From contig JBBPFI010000014.1 in assembly GCA_037974965.1 (NCBI GenBank), positions 744,001-808,000 on the forward strand: a stretch of 64,000 nucleotides of DNA. The letters run 5' to 3'. Position 1 is the first letter of the stretch. Each line of letters begins with the position of its first letter. Source of the DNA: Dacryopinax spathularia. Lineage: Eukaryota > Basidiomycota > Dacrymycetes > Dacrymycetales > Dacrymycetaceae. The notes under the pieces are model-generated. The model was not told where the DNA came from and ran no database searches. It saw only the letters and a list, made by a program, of their open reading frames with translations. The position numbers and the translations under genes were made by a program. Shown here piece after piece: positions 1 to 12,694 of this stretch.

Positions 1-93
1 GCGTGCTGGCAAACCTCCATATCGGCGTACATAAAGAGCGACACGAGTCTGAAGTGGATGAACTGAGGGACGAACTTACGGATAGATCTCAAG

Positions 94-1666
94 ATGGTTG
101 TCCTATCGCTCACCGGCGTTCTTGCTGCGGCCGCTGCTGTTCTCTCGTCCGGAGCTGCCGCTCAGGCACCGCAAGCTGCACTCCCGGTCCAGACGCTCGT
201 CACGTTCGGCGACAGTTATACGTGCGTTTCATTACATTCACAGCATAGCACGTTACTGATGGATGATATAGCGATCAATCGCGTCGTATGTCGTTTCTTC
301 TGATAGCTGTAACAGTGGCTTACGCGAGGCTCGACAGTGACGTACTTCAACCAAAACCACTCCTACCCGCCGCTGCACTACCAAGAGGTCTATCCTCCCG
401 GAGCCTATGCCGCGAACGGCGGTGCCAGCTGGGTGCGCTATGCTGAGATGTACGGTGGCATCCAGGTGAGCGATCTTCACGATCTTAACAAACGATCAAA
501 GGTTGATCTCAAGTAGAGCTACAACTACGCGGTCAGCGGCGCGGCTTGCTCGAATGCGCTCACGGGTCGTCCGGGCCAGGGAGCCCAGGTCTTCACTGAT
601 GGGTACTTCCCTGGTGTGCAGGACTATGAGATCCCGGCTTTTGCCGCTGACTGGTACGGCTATTGTACATTTTATGGCGATCGTCAAGGCTAAGCGCGCT
701 ACAGGGTTCTACCGTCCTTCGGTGGCTCTTACTTCAATCTGCTGAATCCGCTCACTACTGTCTACTCGCTCTGGATCGGAACTAGTCAGTTCGTTCTTAC
801 CATAACCAGATGAAGCTAATTGAAGATCAGACGACGTGGGCGTCGGTTCTCTCTTAACGGGTAACCAGACCGCCGGTGTGACCATCGTCAACGTCACCGA
901 GTGTGCGATCAGCTGGATGCAGCAGATGTACACGTACGGAGCGCGCAGGTTCATCCTGCAAAACATGATCCCCCTGAACCTGGTATAACTCATTCCCATC
1001 CGGCATGAATGGCCTGCTCACCAGTGATAGGCGCCGTTGTATGCTGTCGCTGCCGACCCGCTTGACCACTACTGGCCCGTGGCGCACAACAGGACGGACT
1101 ACAATATCCAGCTCCAGGAGCTCGTACGTATCCTCCCTTTCCCGGCGTCTGCCACACTCAGTTGGCTATGCAGGTCATGTCCGGCAACGCGCTGTGGGAT
1201 CTCCAGGTCCCGGTTGCTCTGACCACCATGCCTGGCGCCAGCGCAGCCGTGTTCAACAGCTTTGCCCTGGTAGATTGGCCAATGTCTGCCTTCGGAAGCC
1301 GATTTGACCATATATGCAGTTCACTGATATGTACAACAACCCGTCCGAATTTCTCAACGGCACAGCCCCGCTGAATGTCACTGGCTACTATGCGCACTCC
1401 AACTCGACAGGCGGCGATGTCTACTATGTCAACGACAGCCCTGGTACGTAGCACACATCTGACCGAGGATACTGTCTCATACTTTGCGCTAGATTCCTTC
1501 CTGTTCTACGATGGCCTTCATCCGTCCGAGCAAGCTTCCCGACAGGTTGCGAAGGAGATTGGTAGGTTCAGTCCTGATTGAGAAGAAGAGATGATGCTAA
1601 TATTCTCCTCCAGTCAAGACGTTGAACCGGACGTCCGCGTATGCGACGTATTACGGCATTTGGTGA
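94..1666 (+). CDS. Secreted GDSL esterase/lipase, CE16-like
   Basis: Likely a secreted acetylesterase acting on carbohydrate side groups (CE16-like branch of the SGNH/GDSL hydrolases). The ATG at 94 starts a clear signal peptide (hydrophobic, Ala-rich, about 22 residues). The nucleophile motif FGDSYT is at about residue 38. Splicing 'act a' to 'ac gac' near 785-832 restores the block III motif GTND, and the catalytic Asp-His motif DGLHPSEQ lies near 1508-1531. There are about nine exons with short introns, and the last exon ends ...YYGIW at 1666. The first intron is awkward: the best-looking donor (GTGCGT at 224) does not keep frame with the only usable acceptor at 315, so either a weaker donor at 227 (GTTTCA) is used or there is a small error or mutation there. 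The family call is firm; the exact substrate is not known. Confidence 0.82.
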
Positions 1667-2220
1667 TAAATACTGTAGTACAGTAACAGGTTGCTCGCGA
1701 ATGAAGATACGTTGGTCCTTGCTCGGACTCAGGCCGTCAGCCCGTGTCCAGAGAAATCACACCAGTGCGTATCGATGATAGCTCCCTTGAGAGCAGGGCC
1801 AATACACTGAGTTTTGGAGATGGAGCTGCATGACGTTATTGTTCGAGGGGCTCTATGTATGATTAATCACGGTAGGGATCAACTAGCGCTCACGGAAATG
1901 AAAACGGGACGATCAGAAGGAGAAGCGCGGGGTATGCGGATCCCCTTCCGAAAGCGGTAATTCAGGTTGGACCCTTATCAGAAGCACGTCGGCGCATTCC
2001 TGCCGGTCAAACGTCATATCAGAGAGAGACAACATCCAATTGATCCCTCAGTGATCCGTGTGAACGTTGACGACTTCACCCACGGTCCTCATGCCGTAGA
2101 TGCAGCAGGGACGGAGTAGGCTGTGACTGACGAAGAGGCCTGCCAGAGTGATGCATCTTTCTTCCTATCCATCATCGTAATCGTCGACAGGCGAGTCGAG
2201 CTGAGGGCCAGCCTACGAAG
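1667..2220. other. Intergenic, no gene seen
   Basis: This 554-bp stretch separates the esterase stop from the start of the next membrane-protein gene, which points the same way. It should hold the 3' end of the first gene and the promoter of the second. I see no ORF with family similarity, no RNA gene and no repeat. Confidence 0.5.
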
Positions 2221-3621
2221 ATGGACGCCGACTGTACTATCGAGCCTAATGCTGAAATCGCTGGTGCGCACAAGCTTGTTTTGCCGCACGTTGAGTGCCT
2301 TAGCTAACTTTATTCATAGGCGTCGGCATTCGAACGTCCATCTATGCCCAAGCCATATTCTCATTCATCCTCGCTGCTCTTGCACTGTGTAGATTCGCCC
2401 TCGAAGCAGAAATCGCTGCGGTGAACCCAGAGGCACAGAAGCTGCAGGATGTCGACCCAACAAAGGACGAGATCGAGCTGTTACTCAAATCTGATGTTCC
2501 GATGCGCCAGATCATCAAACGGTTACAGCGTCGGTATTTGCACGATCCAGAGGAGGACAACCGCGATTTACGACAAGCACGAATGTCCGTGCAGCTCACG
2601 GGTGTGGCCCTGCTTATCTCAGCCCTCGTGCAGTCGAAGTTATATGGACTCGATGTCTACCACGCATTGGTCGTTCTGAACCTATGCTGGCTGAACAACA
2701 TCACGGCTGTCACCCTATACCTTACCGACCTCTTCCTCCGCAGACCGAGGGACCACTTCTTGCGACATCCCCTCCCGCCACGACTCTGGACACTAGAAGG
2801 GCTACGAGCCGCCGGCCCCTTCCTTCCCACATCCGCCTATCTTTGCGCGCTCGGAAGCTACGGTCTCTGGCTGTTCGTCAAAGTCCCGAGGTTCGGCAAT
2901 GATGACGCTCCCGAATGCAACCCCGGCGTGCTTTACTGGATCCTCGGTCATTCGATCTCAGTAGCAGCCCGCGGCTTCCGGATCATGGGTATCATCATAC
3001 ACGCCGTGGCCTGCACACCCATCTTCAACGTCATCATCGAGAGCTTCATCATGTGCTGGGGTGCAATTTACGCAGAAGTCGCTGTGTTCTGGCCGTACCG
3101 CGTCTACCAACGAGCGACAGGCCGCAAGCTGAGCGTGGAGCGGCACGTCCTGACACCTCAATACCGACACGTGCACTTCCTGCGCACTCTCTGTGCGCTC
3201 GCGTGCATCTACGTGTTCTTCGTCATCTGCTTTATCCTCGATTCGGAAGAGATGATCGGCGTGAATGCCGGCCGGATCGCGAAGAACGAAGAGCAGCAAT
3301 GGACATTTGGGCAGACGCTCGTCATGATCCTGCTCCTCCCGGTCATATGGGATATATTCAATAAAAGCAAGGAGATGTACCTCCTGTATAAGGAGAAGAA
3401 GCAAGAGGATGGGACATTGGAGAGGGCGGTGCTTCGCCTGCGAGAGGAGAAAGAGAAAAAAGAGAGGGAGAATGCGAGGAAGTCCGATGGAGGGAACGGT
3501 AATAGTAGGCGGAATGATCCAACCGATGGCGGGCAAAGAGGCCATATGACAAGGGCAGAGGTGAGCGCTTCTTTGTTTTCGTAACCTTCAGGCGTTGATT
3601 GCATTCTAGACCGTTGCATAA
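2221..3621 (+). CDS. Multi-pass membrane protein of unknown function
   Basis: An exon of 43 nt from the ATG at 2221 joins at 2320 and restores the N-terminal motif GVGIRTSIYAQAIFS, typical of a broad class of fungal integral membrane proteins without an assigned function. Several hydrophobic segments follow (about residues 55-75, 95-120, 165-185, 205-245, 290-315, 350-365). The tail is charged and Lys/Glu-rich (a probable cytosolic coiled coil, about residues 370-400). The large exon reads to a stop at 3584 (435 aa). A 49-nt intron, GTGAGC at 3561 to CTAG at 3609, would replace the last residues and end at TAA 3619-3621, and I prefer this model. Transporter or channel function is possible but nothing visible proves it. 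Confidence 0.72.
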
Positions 3622-6289
3622 TCGGTTATAGAGCTGCTAGGTCGCTATCGGTTCTTGCGTCATACCTTCTCCTTGTGCGTTCATGTCATCCCCACCGTAA
3701 ACCCTGTCTGACATATCCTCTAGATATCCTGTACGACAGCGACTGTATCTATATATAGCCATGAACATCCGGTTCCCATTGCTCCATCTTCTAGCTTCCT
3801 CAGGTTTGCGCTGGCCTATCCATCTTTCCACTCTTCACCCACCTGCTGTATACGGCTGACGGCAACCTTGCGCTCTCATTTGACTTTCGAGCACTCCTGG
3901 ATGGTCCGATACATCTGGATGGCAACTGGTGTGCATTTCTTGGGTGGCTTGGTGAATGCGAGAGGGAATTTGGGGTCATGGAGGTGCCTGACGATGTCTG
4001 GGGCGAACTCATCAATGTACTGGACCGTATCAGCCCCCGGGCAGGGTCGGCCGGGCCGGACACGTTCTGGAGGTCGTTGGCACCACAGTGCTCTGCCAAC
4101 CAACCAGTGGCCAATTTCCACCCTTGTTTGTACTTGAGATGTATGCTTTTTCCCAGGAGATGGTTGGCTTGCTCATCGCACACCATCAAGGTGAGGGCCG
4201 CCGAAGGTGCCCCTTATAGCACGATGGTGGGCTGGTTTGTTGTTCAGGCCAGGCGATCCTTGGGGGCGTTTGGCGGGCATGACGATGCACAGTGAGCGGT
4301 GGGCAGGGGAGGAATAAGAGCGAGGGACGGATTAGGGACTCAAGAGCGAGCGTAAGCCACATTGGTGGACGCTCAGGTGAGACATTCAGGGTACCGACTA
4401 AGTAGCGGACCAGCTATGGTACTGCTGCAAAGGAGTGACAGGTAGGCAAACAGCTGTTACAATTGTCTACCCCATGCATTTGTATAGGGACAATATCATG
4501 CATTACTGAGCGGACACCAATCACAGTTGCCCTCCCAGGATGGTATGGAGCAGGATGGTATGTACATGGAGAGTGAAGTGTGTAAGTGGAAGAGGACCCA
4601 TAAACCCATCTCGATACAACAAACAGAGCAACATGAACAGACAAAAAAAAATGCTACGGAGTGAAGTCCTCCTCCTCATAGTTCATACTCTCACAAGGAT
4701 GGCGATAGCCAGGAGTGGGCGAGTACTTGAGGAAGAATGTGGTCGGGTGTACGCCATTAGGATCAACTCGCCAATCATCTTGGAAAGAGCTGGCGAGGGT
4801 GTCGGGTGAGGCAGAGCAATCAAGTCTTGGCAATTCTTGGAGAACAACACAGAAAGGTATGCCAGATACGATCCCTCCTTGATGAGCACCTGCAGCTTGT
4901 GCCACACATTGTCCGTCCAATGCCGTTGTTCCTCCTACTGCTTCTTGCAGCTCAACTGCTCCTCCTCTGAAGCCCCAGGAGGTGTGTGGCGGGGGGGAGG
5001 TTCGATGAGATGGGCGGTGTTGACCCAGAAGGCTGCTTGGGGAAATAGCACTTCATAGGCTGTGCGTGTTGGTTGGCGGATGCTGCACTTGTAAGCAGCA
5101 ATGATCCCACGTGCCTTGGTAACCCTGTGGTTCTCTCCCCAGCACATGTCCAATGCTTGAGTCAATCACCGACAGAGCCTGCAGAAGGTTTCCTCAGCAG
5201 TATCATCCGCATGCAGGCTGCTTTCCACTTCCTCCCAAATGGCAAGTGCTTCAGCCCACGCTTCCTCAAGTAGGCATGTGCGACGAACCCATTTGCAGCC
5301 CCGAACCGGTGCACGCAATGCGCTTGTGTGCCATGGTTGCATGACGGCCTTGAGGGTGGGATGAGGGGCTCACCAGTTGTCAGTTGTTGCACCTAGCTTC
5401 CCTGCTGCGGTGGCCATGAGTCGGGTGCATCTTGCACGCTCAGCATCCGTCCGGGGGCAGATGGAAAAAGGGACCTTGGCAATAGGTGGCAATTGAGGCT
5501 GGCCATCGTCCCACACCGCCGAAACCTGCCAGGCTGTGGAAGCCTCATTGGACGTGGGACCGGGCCAGCCATCATTAGTGGCCGCCGACATCTGCAGTTT
5601 GGTTGCAGTGTCCCCTCAACACAACGCACCCCAAGAGGACACCTGGGTGTCAGCGTTGGGCCCAGCAGATGCGGTGGTCGTGGTTGGGATGGTGGTGGTT
5701 GTGGTAGGGACGGTAGTGATTGCGCCAGGGACGGTGGAGAGAGGGGGTCGTCTTGGGCTAGGAGTACGTCTGCGAGGGGGAGGGGAATTGGCGCGTTGGT
5801 AAGCACGAGTGTTTGGCCGATTGGGCTGAGGACGAGGGGATCTTGAGAGGTGGGTCAGCGGTTAAGATCAGGAGAGCGAGAACGACGGGTGGCGAGCCAG
5901 TCATTGCCTCGATCCGCCGAAGGTGTCTATAATGAATGCTCTTGAGAACGCGATTGACTATAGATGGACACATGGGACTACAAGCTGGCGGCATGTTATG
6001 CAAATCGGGTCGTGAATTGCTGACACGGACCACTGGAGCGGAAACATGCTGCGAGTGTAAATGCCTAAATGCTCTTCCTTCTGCTCACTTTTGCCGTCGA
6101 AATCGGCGGATGCCTTGCTAAATTGGCTCCGTCCACTTGGCTGGCAATAGGTACCGCAACGGGGCTAGGCCTGATGGGTGCTGCGGTGGATAAGCAGGGC
6201 TTCCGACGAGGCAGAGGAGCACGCACGGAAAACTGGACTCTCCTCCCAGTGCTGGTCAGGGTCGCAGTAGATCAAGCACGACACGTCGT
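3622..6289. other. Gene-poor stretch with decayed coding remnants, mostly minus strand
   Basis: No intact gene can be built here. On the minus strand, short open stretches (about 3.88-4.12, 4.65-5.17 and 5.16-5.59 kb) have protein-like composition in changing frames, for example a run near 5165 reading ALDMCWGENHRV and one near 4900 reading VWHKLQVLIKEG. They look like a degraded protein-coding sequence rather than random DNA, but I do not recognise the family. A TATA-like TATATATAG occurs at 3750 on the plus strand with no convincing gene after it. The last part, up to 6289, is the 3' flank of the zinc transporter copy. Confidence 0.35.
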
Positions 6290-8334
6290 TCATACTGCCA
6301 TCAGTTGGTCATCCTCATCCCGAGCTTCTATTTCGGGAGGAAACTCTGGTTGGATGGTGCAACTGTAGATGCCATGGTCGTGGAAAGCCTTTCGAATACC
6401 ATCCGCCACAGTCATGTAGACCTTTGCTTTCGAGACCCAGACATGCACGGAACCAACAGCCCTGGTCTCGGAGAGCTGCCAGATGTGAAGTTCGTGGATT
6501 GCAAGTACACCTGGTACTCGCAGGACGGCGGCACGAACGTCCTGTAGGTCGAGATCCTCCGGGACAGCTTGGAGGATAATGATGGACGCGTCGCGGCAGA
6601 GGGGAATCGCAGACCAGAAGATGACCCCAGCGATAACCAGGGAGATGAGAGGGTCGATGAGGTAATTGAGCGGGTTGTCCGTCAGCCAGATGAAGAGGCC
6701 CGTGATGATGACGCCAATGTTGCCCAGCACGTCACCCAGTACGTGCAGAGACATCGCACGCATGATTGGGTGTGCATACGGATCGGCATGCCCTCCGGGC
6801 TCCTCTTCTCTCGATGTGAGCAGAGAACGGTCGTGCCCAGCGCTTTCGAGGTCGCTTTCCCACATAACGTCTTGTACAAGACCGTCGGCACTCCCGTCGT
6901 GATGCGGGTGCAGTTCCATACGCGCTCCGTTCCGCGCGTTATCATGGATGGGATCCGATCCACAGTACGCATGGAGCTCGTCCTCCTGGAGAGGTTCCCC
7001 GGTATTCATTTTCCCTGTCTGTTCTGGCTTGATAGCCACGGTCTCGCTCGTGAAGTCACTCTCGCACTGCTCGCATTCGTGAAGACCGCCATGTTGGCCG
7101 TTTGTAGCACTCTTCTTGTCGGCGGGTACGACTTCCCGCCCGACTTCCGCCCTAAGATTAGTGTTGCAAGGAAGGGCTCCATGGTGCGCGATTGCGTCGC
7201 AAGACTTGCTCAATTGGGGAAGTGGGAGGTTGTGGAGGCGTGCTTGATGCTCTTGATTCAGAGCGACATTTGGGTCGTGCGGGAAGCGCTCCACGTTTGA
7301 GTCCACCAGGGGCAGGGATTTTCCGGAATTGACTGGATTGACGATGCGGTTCTCATGGATCTCCGAATGACGATGTACTGGCCCATCCTGGGACTTGGCT
7401 CCCGCAGTATCAGGAATCCGTGTCAAGAGGTTCTGTTGAGCGGAAGCTTGCGGATTGGGAAGTTGTGCTTTCGTGTCTTCTGCCTCCTTCATCAAGGCGG
7501 CGCGCTGGGAGATTGCCGGATGGGCGAAGGTAACAGACGACATTAACCTCATAGAGGCGGGCTGAGCTTGCGGATCGGGATGGACAAGGGGTGAGTGCTC
7601 TGTGAGCCCTTCGGTCGGCCATTGGTGGTAATCATTTGTATGATGGTCCGTATTATGCCGTCCTTCGTCATTTTCGTCATGCCCGCGGAAGTCACGATGC
7701 CAAGGGGCGTGCGAATGTTCATGCTCTGCCCACAATAAGTAGTGAGAGAAAGCCGTCTGACGCCCGAATCGCCGTACCTTCACCGAAAACCAATAGCCCG
7801 ACGAGAGTGTTCGCGATGCCATAGCAGCCCACGATGGTCACCACCTTGGGATGGGTTACTTCCGAATGGCTGATGAACCCAGCGATCGCTTCCAAGAGCA
7901 CGAAGAAACATAATGCTAGGAGAAAGACGCCCTTGACGAGAGAGCCGAGCACTTCCACGCGGTGCAAGCCATACGAGTACTTCGAGGTCGCCTTGTTCTT
8001 GATGACCTGCGAGGTCGTCAGCGGCAGGCAGTCTTAATAGGTAGACGTACGTACATTGGACGTGTAAAGCGCTATGATCAAGCTGATTACATCGCTGCGT
8101 GATATTGCGTGAGGACGACTGGAAGTTCACACTGAACCCTACTTGCTTTAGCAGGTGAAACCATCCGTCCGCAACCATCGCCAATGAGCCGCTTATGTAT
8201 CCTGGCGTAACCGTCATGGGCTGGATGCCTCCACAAATAAGCGCCGCGAACGTACCTACGGCCAGTTCGGAGCCGCAGAAGGCGCCGTTGATTAAAAGCA
8301 AGGAGAGTAGTCTAGCCGTTGTCGAGAGTTTCAT
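6290..8334 (-). CDS. CDF zinc transporter, diverged tandem copy with lost Cys-rich tail
   Basis: Cation diffusion facilitator (ZRC1/COT1 type) that would move Zn2+ into the vacuole or another compartment in exchange for H+. Five exons (8256-8334, 8147-8201, 8055-8094, 7784-8006, 6290-7725) close in frame to 610 aa. The second intron uses a GC donor (GCAAGT). The zinc-site residues are present: FHLLND in TM2 and HVLGDVLGN in TM5, followed by the cytosolic CTD (LRVPGVLAIHELHIWQLSE). It is the neighbour and clear paralogue of the gene at 8858-10838, with the same exon plan. The long His loop has drifted and kept few His-x-His pairs, and a one-base frame change relative to the sister ends the protein at LMAV. 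The shifted frame still reads NDVSCLIYCDPD, matching the sister's Cys tail. It may be a weakened or neofunctionalised copy. Confidence 0.85.
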
Positions 8335-8857
8335 CTTTCCGTTGAAGTAGCACTAGAAAAGGGTGGATCGCAGCAGTGCGAGGCTTGTTCAGTCGAGGCC
8401 CGAGGGGGAAGAGATGAAGGGTGTTAGACCAGTCCTCCCATGTATATGCATGGAGCCAGTATTGTGACTAGACGATGCTTTCAGTTCCCGGTCTTCAAGC
8501 TCGCGGACACCGATTTGGTGGATGATGGAATCACTGAGAAGCCGGAAATGCGCAGTTGCATCGCAACACCGCCATTGGCCCTTTCATCGGCAGACCGCCC
8601 CGCAGGCTGCGTAATTGATGCCTGAAGAGCAGCGTCCGAAGCAGTGGTACTCGGTCTTGCTTGAAAAATTCCACATACCTTATTCACCCTTATCGCGAGT
8701 GCACGCAGCAGGTATTCAAGCGCGATACCAATGCAACCCCAAACAGTCACCCCACCGAGCAGTATGGAATACTGATACATTAAATCACTGACTGCGAATC
8801 ATGGCACACATGAAGGAACACATAACACAGAATTAGACACCACTAGCCCTCAATTCT
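8335..8857. other. Intergenic between the two zinc transporters
   Basis: This 523-bp gap holds the promoter of the downstream transporter copy and the 3' end of the upstream one, since both are on the minus strand. A 99-codon minus-strand ORF (8481-8780) with one hydrophobic segment is present, but nothing supports it as a gene. Confidence 0.45.
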
Positions 8858-10838
8858 CTACACCTGCGATGACGTAGACGGTCCCGTCGGAGTTGTGCTT
8901 TGATCTGCACCGGTACTGGCTGTAGTAGGCAGAGTAATTGGAGTAGGTGCGATAGGAGCTATTCACACATCAGTAGTCAGCTACTGTCCAGGAGGATGAA
9001 GGCACTCACGGCAACAAGTGTTGTCCTCGCATCGATCATCGGGTCCGCACGAAATCAAGCAAGTCGTGTCGTCCTCGCTCCTCAGTTGGCCCTCGTCTTG
9101 AGCAGCAACTTCGGGGTGAAACTCTGGCTGGATCGTGCAGCTGTGGATGCCGTGCTCGTGGAACACCTTCCGAATCTTGCTCGCGACGGTCATGTACTCC
9201 TTCGCTTTGGAGACATAGACGTGTACGGAGGCGACGACTCGAGTCTCGCTGAGCTGCCAGACGTGGAGTTCGTGGATCGCTAGCACGCCGGGTACTCTCA
9301 GCAGAGCGTCGCGAACGTCAACGAGACTGATATCTTGGGGAACGGCCTGGAGCAGGATGATGGAGGCGCTCCGGCACAGCGGGAGGGCGGACGAGAAGAT
9401 GATGCCGGTGATAACGAGGGAGATGATGGGATCGGCGTAGTACTTGTGCGGAATGTCGGTGAGCCAGATGATAAGGCCGGTTATGATGACACCAAGGTTC
9501 CCGAGAGCGTCGCCCATGACGTGCAGCAGAAGCGCCCGCATGTTCATGTTCCCGTGCGAGTGGCCATGCCCGCCGCTCTTCTTCTCCGTAGACACGAACT
9601 GAGAATGGTCGTGCCGTCCGCGCTCGACGTCATAATCTGAGTCGGCATCGTGCGAATGACTGTGCGAGTGGCCGTCTCCGTGCTTGTGAGGGTGGTCGTG
9701 CGGGTGATCATGAGCATGGGTGTGGGCGTGGTCATGCTTATGCGCATGATCGTGATCATGTGGATGAGACCTGGTGTTGGTCCGCGCGGGCTGAGGCACA
9801 TCCTCGACAACCACAGTATCGCTCGTACTGTCCTCCTCACCCTCCTCACCCTCGTGTACGGTCCCGTGTTGGCGCTTGCTGCCAACGCTGGCCGCACTAG
9901 GGCTCATAAGGCTCTGGCGGCGCGAATCCCGGCGCTCGGGCGACTTGGCTCGCGAGATCTCTTCTGCTTCCTCCATGACGGCAGCGCGCTGAGCGATGGC
10001 AGGATGGGCAAAGATGGTAGACGACATCGAGTTAGCGCGAGACCGACCAGATGTGGGCTGAGGGAGGGGATCGAAGCGGATGAGGGGTGAGCGCTCGGTC
10101 GGTGCACGAGGAGCCTGTTGCTGGTGCTCGTGCGTATGTTCGGCGTGATCATGGCCTTCTTCCTCTCCTTCCGCATGCTCATGGTCATGACCCTCAGCAC
10201 CATGCGAATGGCCGTGTTCTGAACAGTGATCACGTAATCAGTTAAGATGCTGAGGTGTCCCTGAAGATACATAGGCGTACCATTGAACAGCAACAATCCA
10301 GCGAAGTTGCTAGCCAGCCCAGCACATCCGACGATGGTGATCAACTTGGGATTGCTTATTTCGGGTTGGTTGAAGAAGCGTTCAATCGCTTCTAGGAAGA
10401 TTGAGAAGCAGAGCGCCAGCAAGAAGACCCCGTTGACGAGGGCAGCAAGGACCTCTGCACGATGCCATCCATACGAGTACTTGACTGAAGCTTTATTTTT
10501 CATGAGCTGTAGGATACTGTTAGTGAACGGTTGGTATGTTTCATTCACGACAGACGTGCCTTGATGGCATACAGCGCGACGACCAAGCTGACGATATCGC
10601 TGGAATGATTGCTTGAGAGGCTGAGGGCTGCATGGGTAAAGGAATATAGCTCACTTCAGCATGTGGAACGAGTCTGCAACCAGCGCCAGCGAGCCGATTG
10701 CATATCCTGGCGAGCTCATCGTCAGCTTGACCAGCCATGCAAATAGACGCCGCGCTTACCGACGATCAGCTCGATGAAGAAGAATATGCCGTCGATTATA
10801 AGGAGGGTGATGATCCTTGCCGCTCTCGAGAACGCCAT
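8858..10838 (-). CDS. CDF zinc transporter (ZRC1/COT1 type)
   Basis: Vacuolar-type Zn2+/H+ antiporter of the cation diffusion facilitator family. Six exons (10760-10838, 10655-10706, 10560-10599, 10281-10506, 9010-10218, 8858-8958) close in frame to 568 aa. The third intron has a GC donor (GCACGT). TM2 carries ADSFHMLND and TM5 carries HVMGDALGN, the four residues of the transport site. Between TM4 and TM5 is a large His-rich cytosolic loop, with repeats such as DHDHAHKHDHAH and HSHSHSHD, which buffers zinc in this family. The CTD reads VPGVLAIHELHVWQLSET. Without the last intron (GTGAGT at 9009 to TAG at 8959) the ORF would stop at 8981 after CRECLHPPGQ (544 aa). The spliced version ends in a Ser/Thr-rich tail and is preferred because the intron has perfect signals. 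Confidence 0.93.
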
Positions 10839-12694
10839 TTTGCCTTCAACCAGATAGAGTGAAGAGGATATAGGGATATACACAGATAGTACTCGCTGTC
10901 CTGTCCGTCTCGTACAGTCGAGGTGGAGGAACGATGAAGAGCAGCGTTTAAAGACTCGGGCACTCAGTCCGCAACAGCCGAACGACGGTCATCGATCCTC
11001 GTCATAACGCGGGGGCAAAATGCCACAAAATTTGGTTCCATGGTCGGCGGCGTACCCTTAACCTCGGGCCGAGACTTCCTCGTTTGATCGTCTCTTTCGC
11101 CTTCCTCCTTCACCCAAGCTTATTCTTGCTGAATATTATATTTTTACATGTACAATGCTCATACACATGCAAGAGAACCCTGGGGGGATTAAGAAGTACT
11201 TGCCAAAGTCGTGCAGCTAAGGAGGTGCCATTCTACTTGCTCAGAGCGACTCGCCACCCAAATCAATTCATTTCCACTGGGTGGGCAGGCACGGCTGACT
11301 TCGACGGTACTCTCCTCCTAAGTTTTGCATTCTGACGTATCTCAAGCCCCTTTTCTCCCATCTCTGCTTCTCTTACAGCACTGCCAACATCCCCAAGCCC
11401 GTCAGAATTTGTTCAAACCTCTTCTCCCTGAAGAAAATAGACGGTTGACGAGTCCTTGGTAAAACATCGCGGCCACAAAATATTATGCCTCGGTCAGCAA
11501 GAAATTTTCAAGCTGAACCGGCTTAAGTTCCCGGCACGCGACCAGAAAATCAGACCAGGGCGTTCGGAGAAGTGGCGAGGATGTGCTGCACAGCCCGAAG
11601 GTTCCATCTTGACACATGCCGGCACGCGGCTGCCACAAACCTGCCACAACCTGCCACAGTCTCCCTTTCAGGTGCCCCGGCCTGCCCTCTTTACTTGCTG
11701 TGAGACTACTCAATATTACTATGGTATGGATAAGCCCGTCTGTTCGTCCTGCTGAGATCGCAGAGGTGTTCTAATCTTCAGACCGTCTAATGTCAACCCT
11801 AACGAGGGCTTGTTTTGTAAGGACCTGACGCAGTCGATCATAACAGCCTTAACGTCGACAGTATTATCCATCTCCCTTGCTGGGAGACATTATGAAAGAA
11901 GATGCTGAAGTGCCGCCCGTCCATCGACAGCTTCACTGAAGCACCCAGTGACGGTGGTTCATCGCGCTGCAATAGTAAATACGTAGCCCTCAACACGTCG
12001 CCGTCTCGCCACCACCCCAGGGGCCTACCGCCAACCCGGCTTCACTTTAAGGGCGTTCATCTCAGTCCAACAACTCCTTCCGTAACTCTGAGTACCGTGC
12101 TTGTGGACTTAGAAAGGGCCAGCTCCCGTTGAAGCAGGAACCACGATTCGCGAAGCCGAGCAAGTACGTAACCACCGGCCCTCAAGCTGAGCAGGTCGCC
12201 TTGAAGCATTCGAGCCACCAAGATGTACCAGCCAACGTTCTCCATCTGAAAGACTCGGAGGGCTGAATTGGTTACTCCAAAAAGAGTTCGGGTTTCGCAA
12301 AGACACTCCTTCCAACCGAATAACCCCTAGCCGTCCGACATCGGCGCATCGCATTGCCTGTCTCCCAGCAACGACCCTTCGAATCTCGCCCAAAAGAAGA
12401 GCCCCGAACGAGCGTACCGGAACGGCTCCGACTTGCAATATGAACATGTTACAGTATGTATCATTTCCACCGATAAGTCGTACGAATAACTGACATGGTT
12501 CTTCTGCGTGAGAGTTGGGACATGATGATGATGGTGTATGAGTACTAGGTAACAAATGCAAAGTGAGGAGAGCTGAAGGAAAACAAAAGAAGAGTCCAAA
12601 AATTCGTCCGTCCGTTCCTCCACTTTCACTGCTCGCAGGCACTGAACTTGAATACAGCACATTGATGTCCAAGGATGTGCAGAGAGAAGCCGAC
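10839..12694. other. Intergenic, no gene supported
   Basis: About 1.9 kb between the zinc transporter start and the DUF4203 gene stop. It contains the transporter promoter. Small ORFs at 11456-11755, 11483-11713 and 11902-12132 overlap one another and show no family signal. The ORF at 12109-12933 runs into the DUF4203 coding region in another frame and is a shadow. No RNA gene or repeat is seen. Confidence 0.4.

Noticed and set aside
10189-10196. GTCATGAC in the zinc transporter as an outlying element site
   Set aside because: It lies in the His/Asp-rich coding loop (GHDHEH codons) and about one copy per 65 kb is expected by chance.
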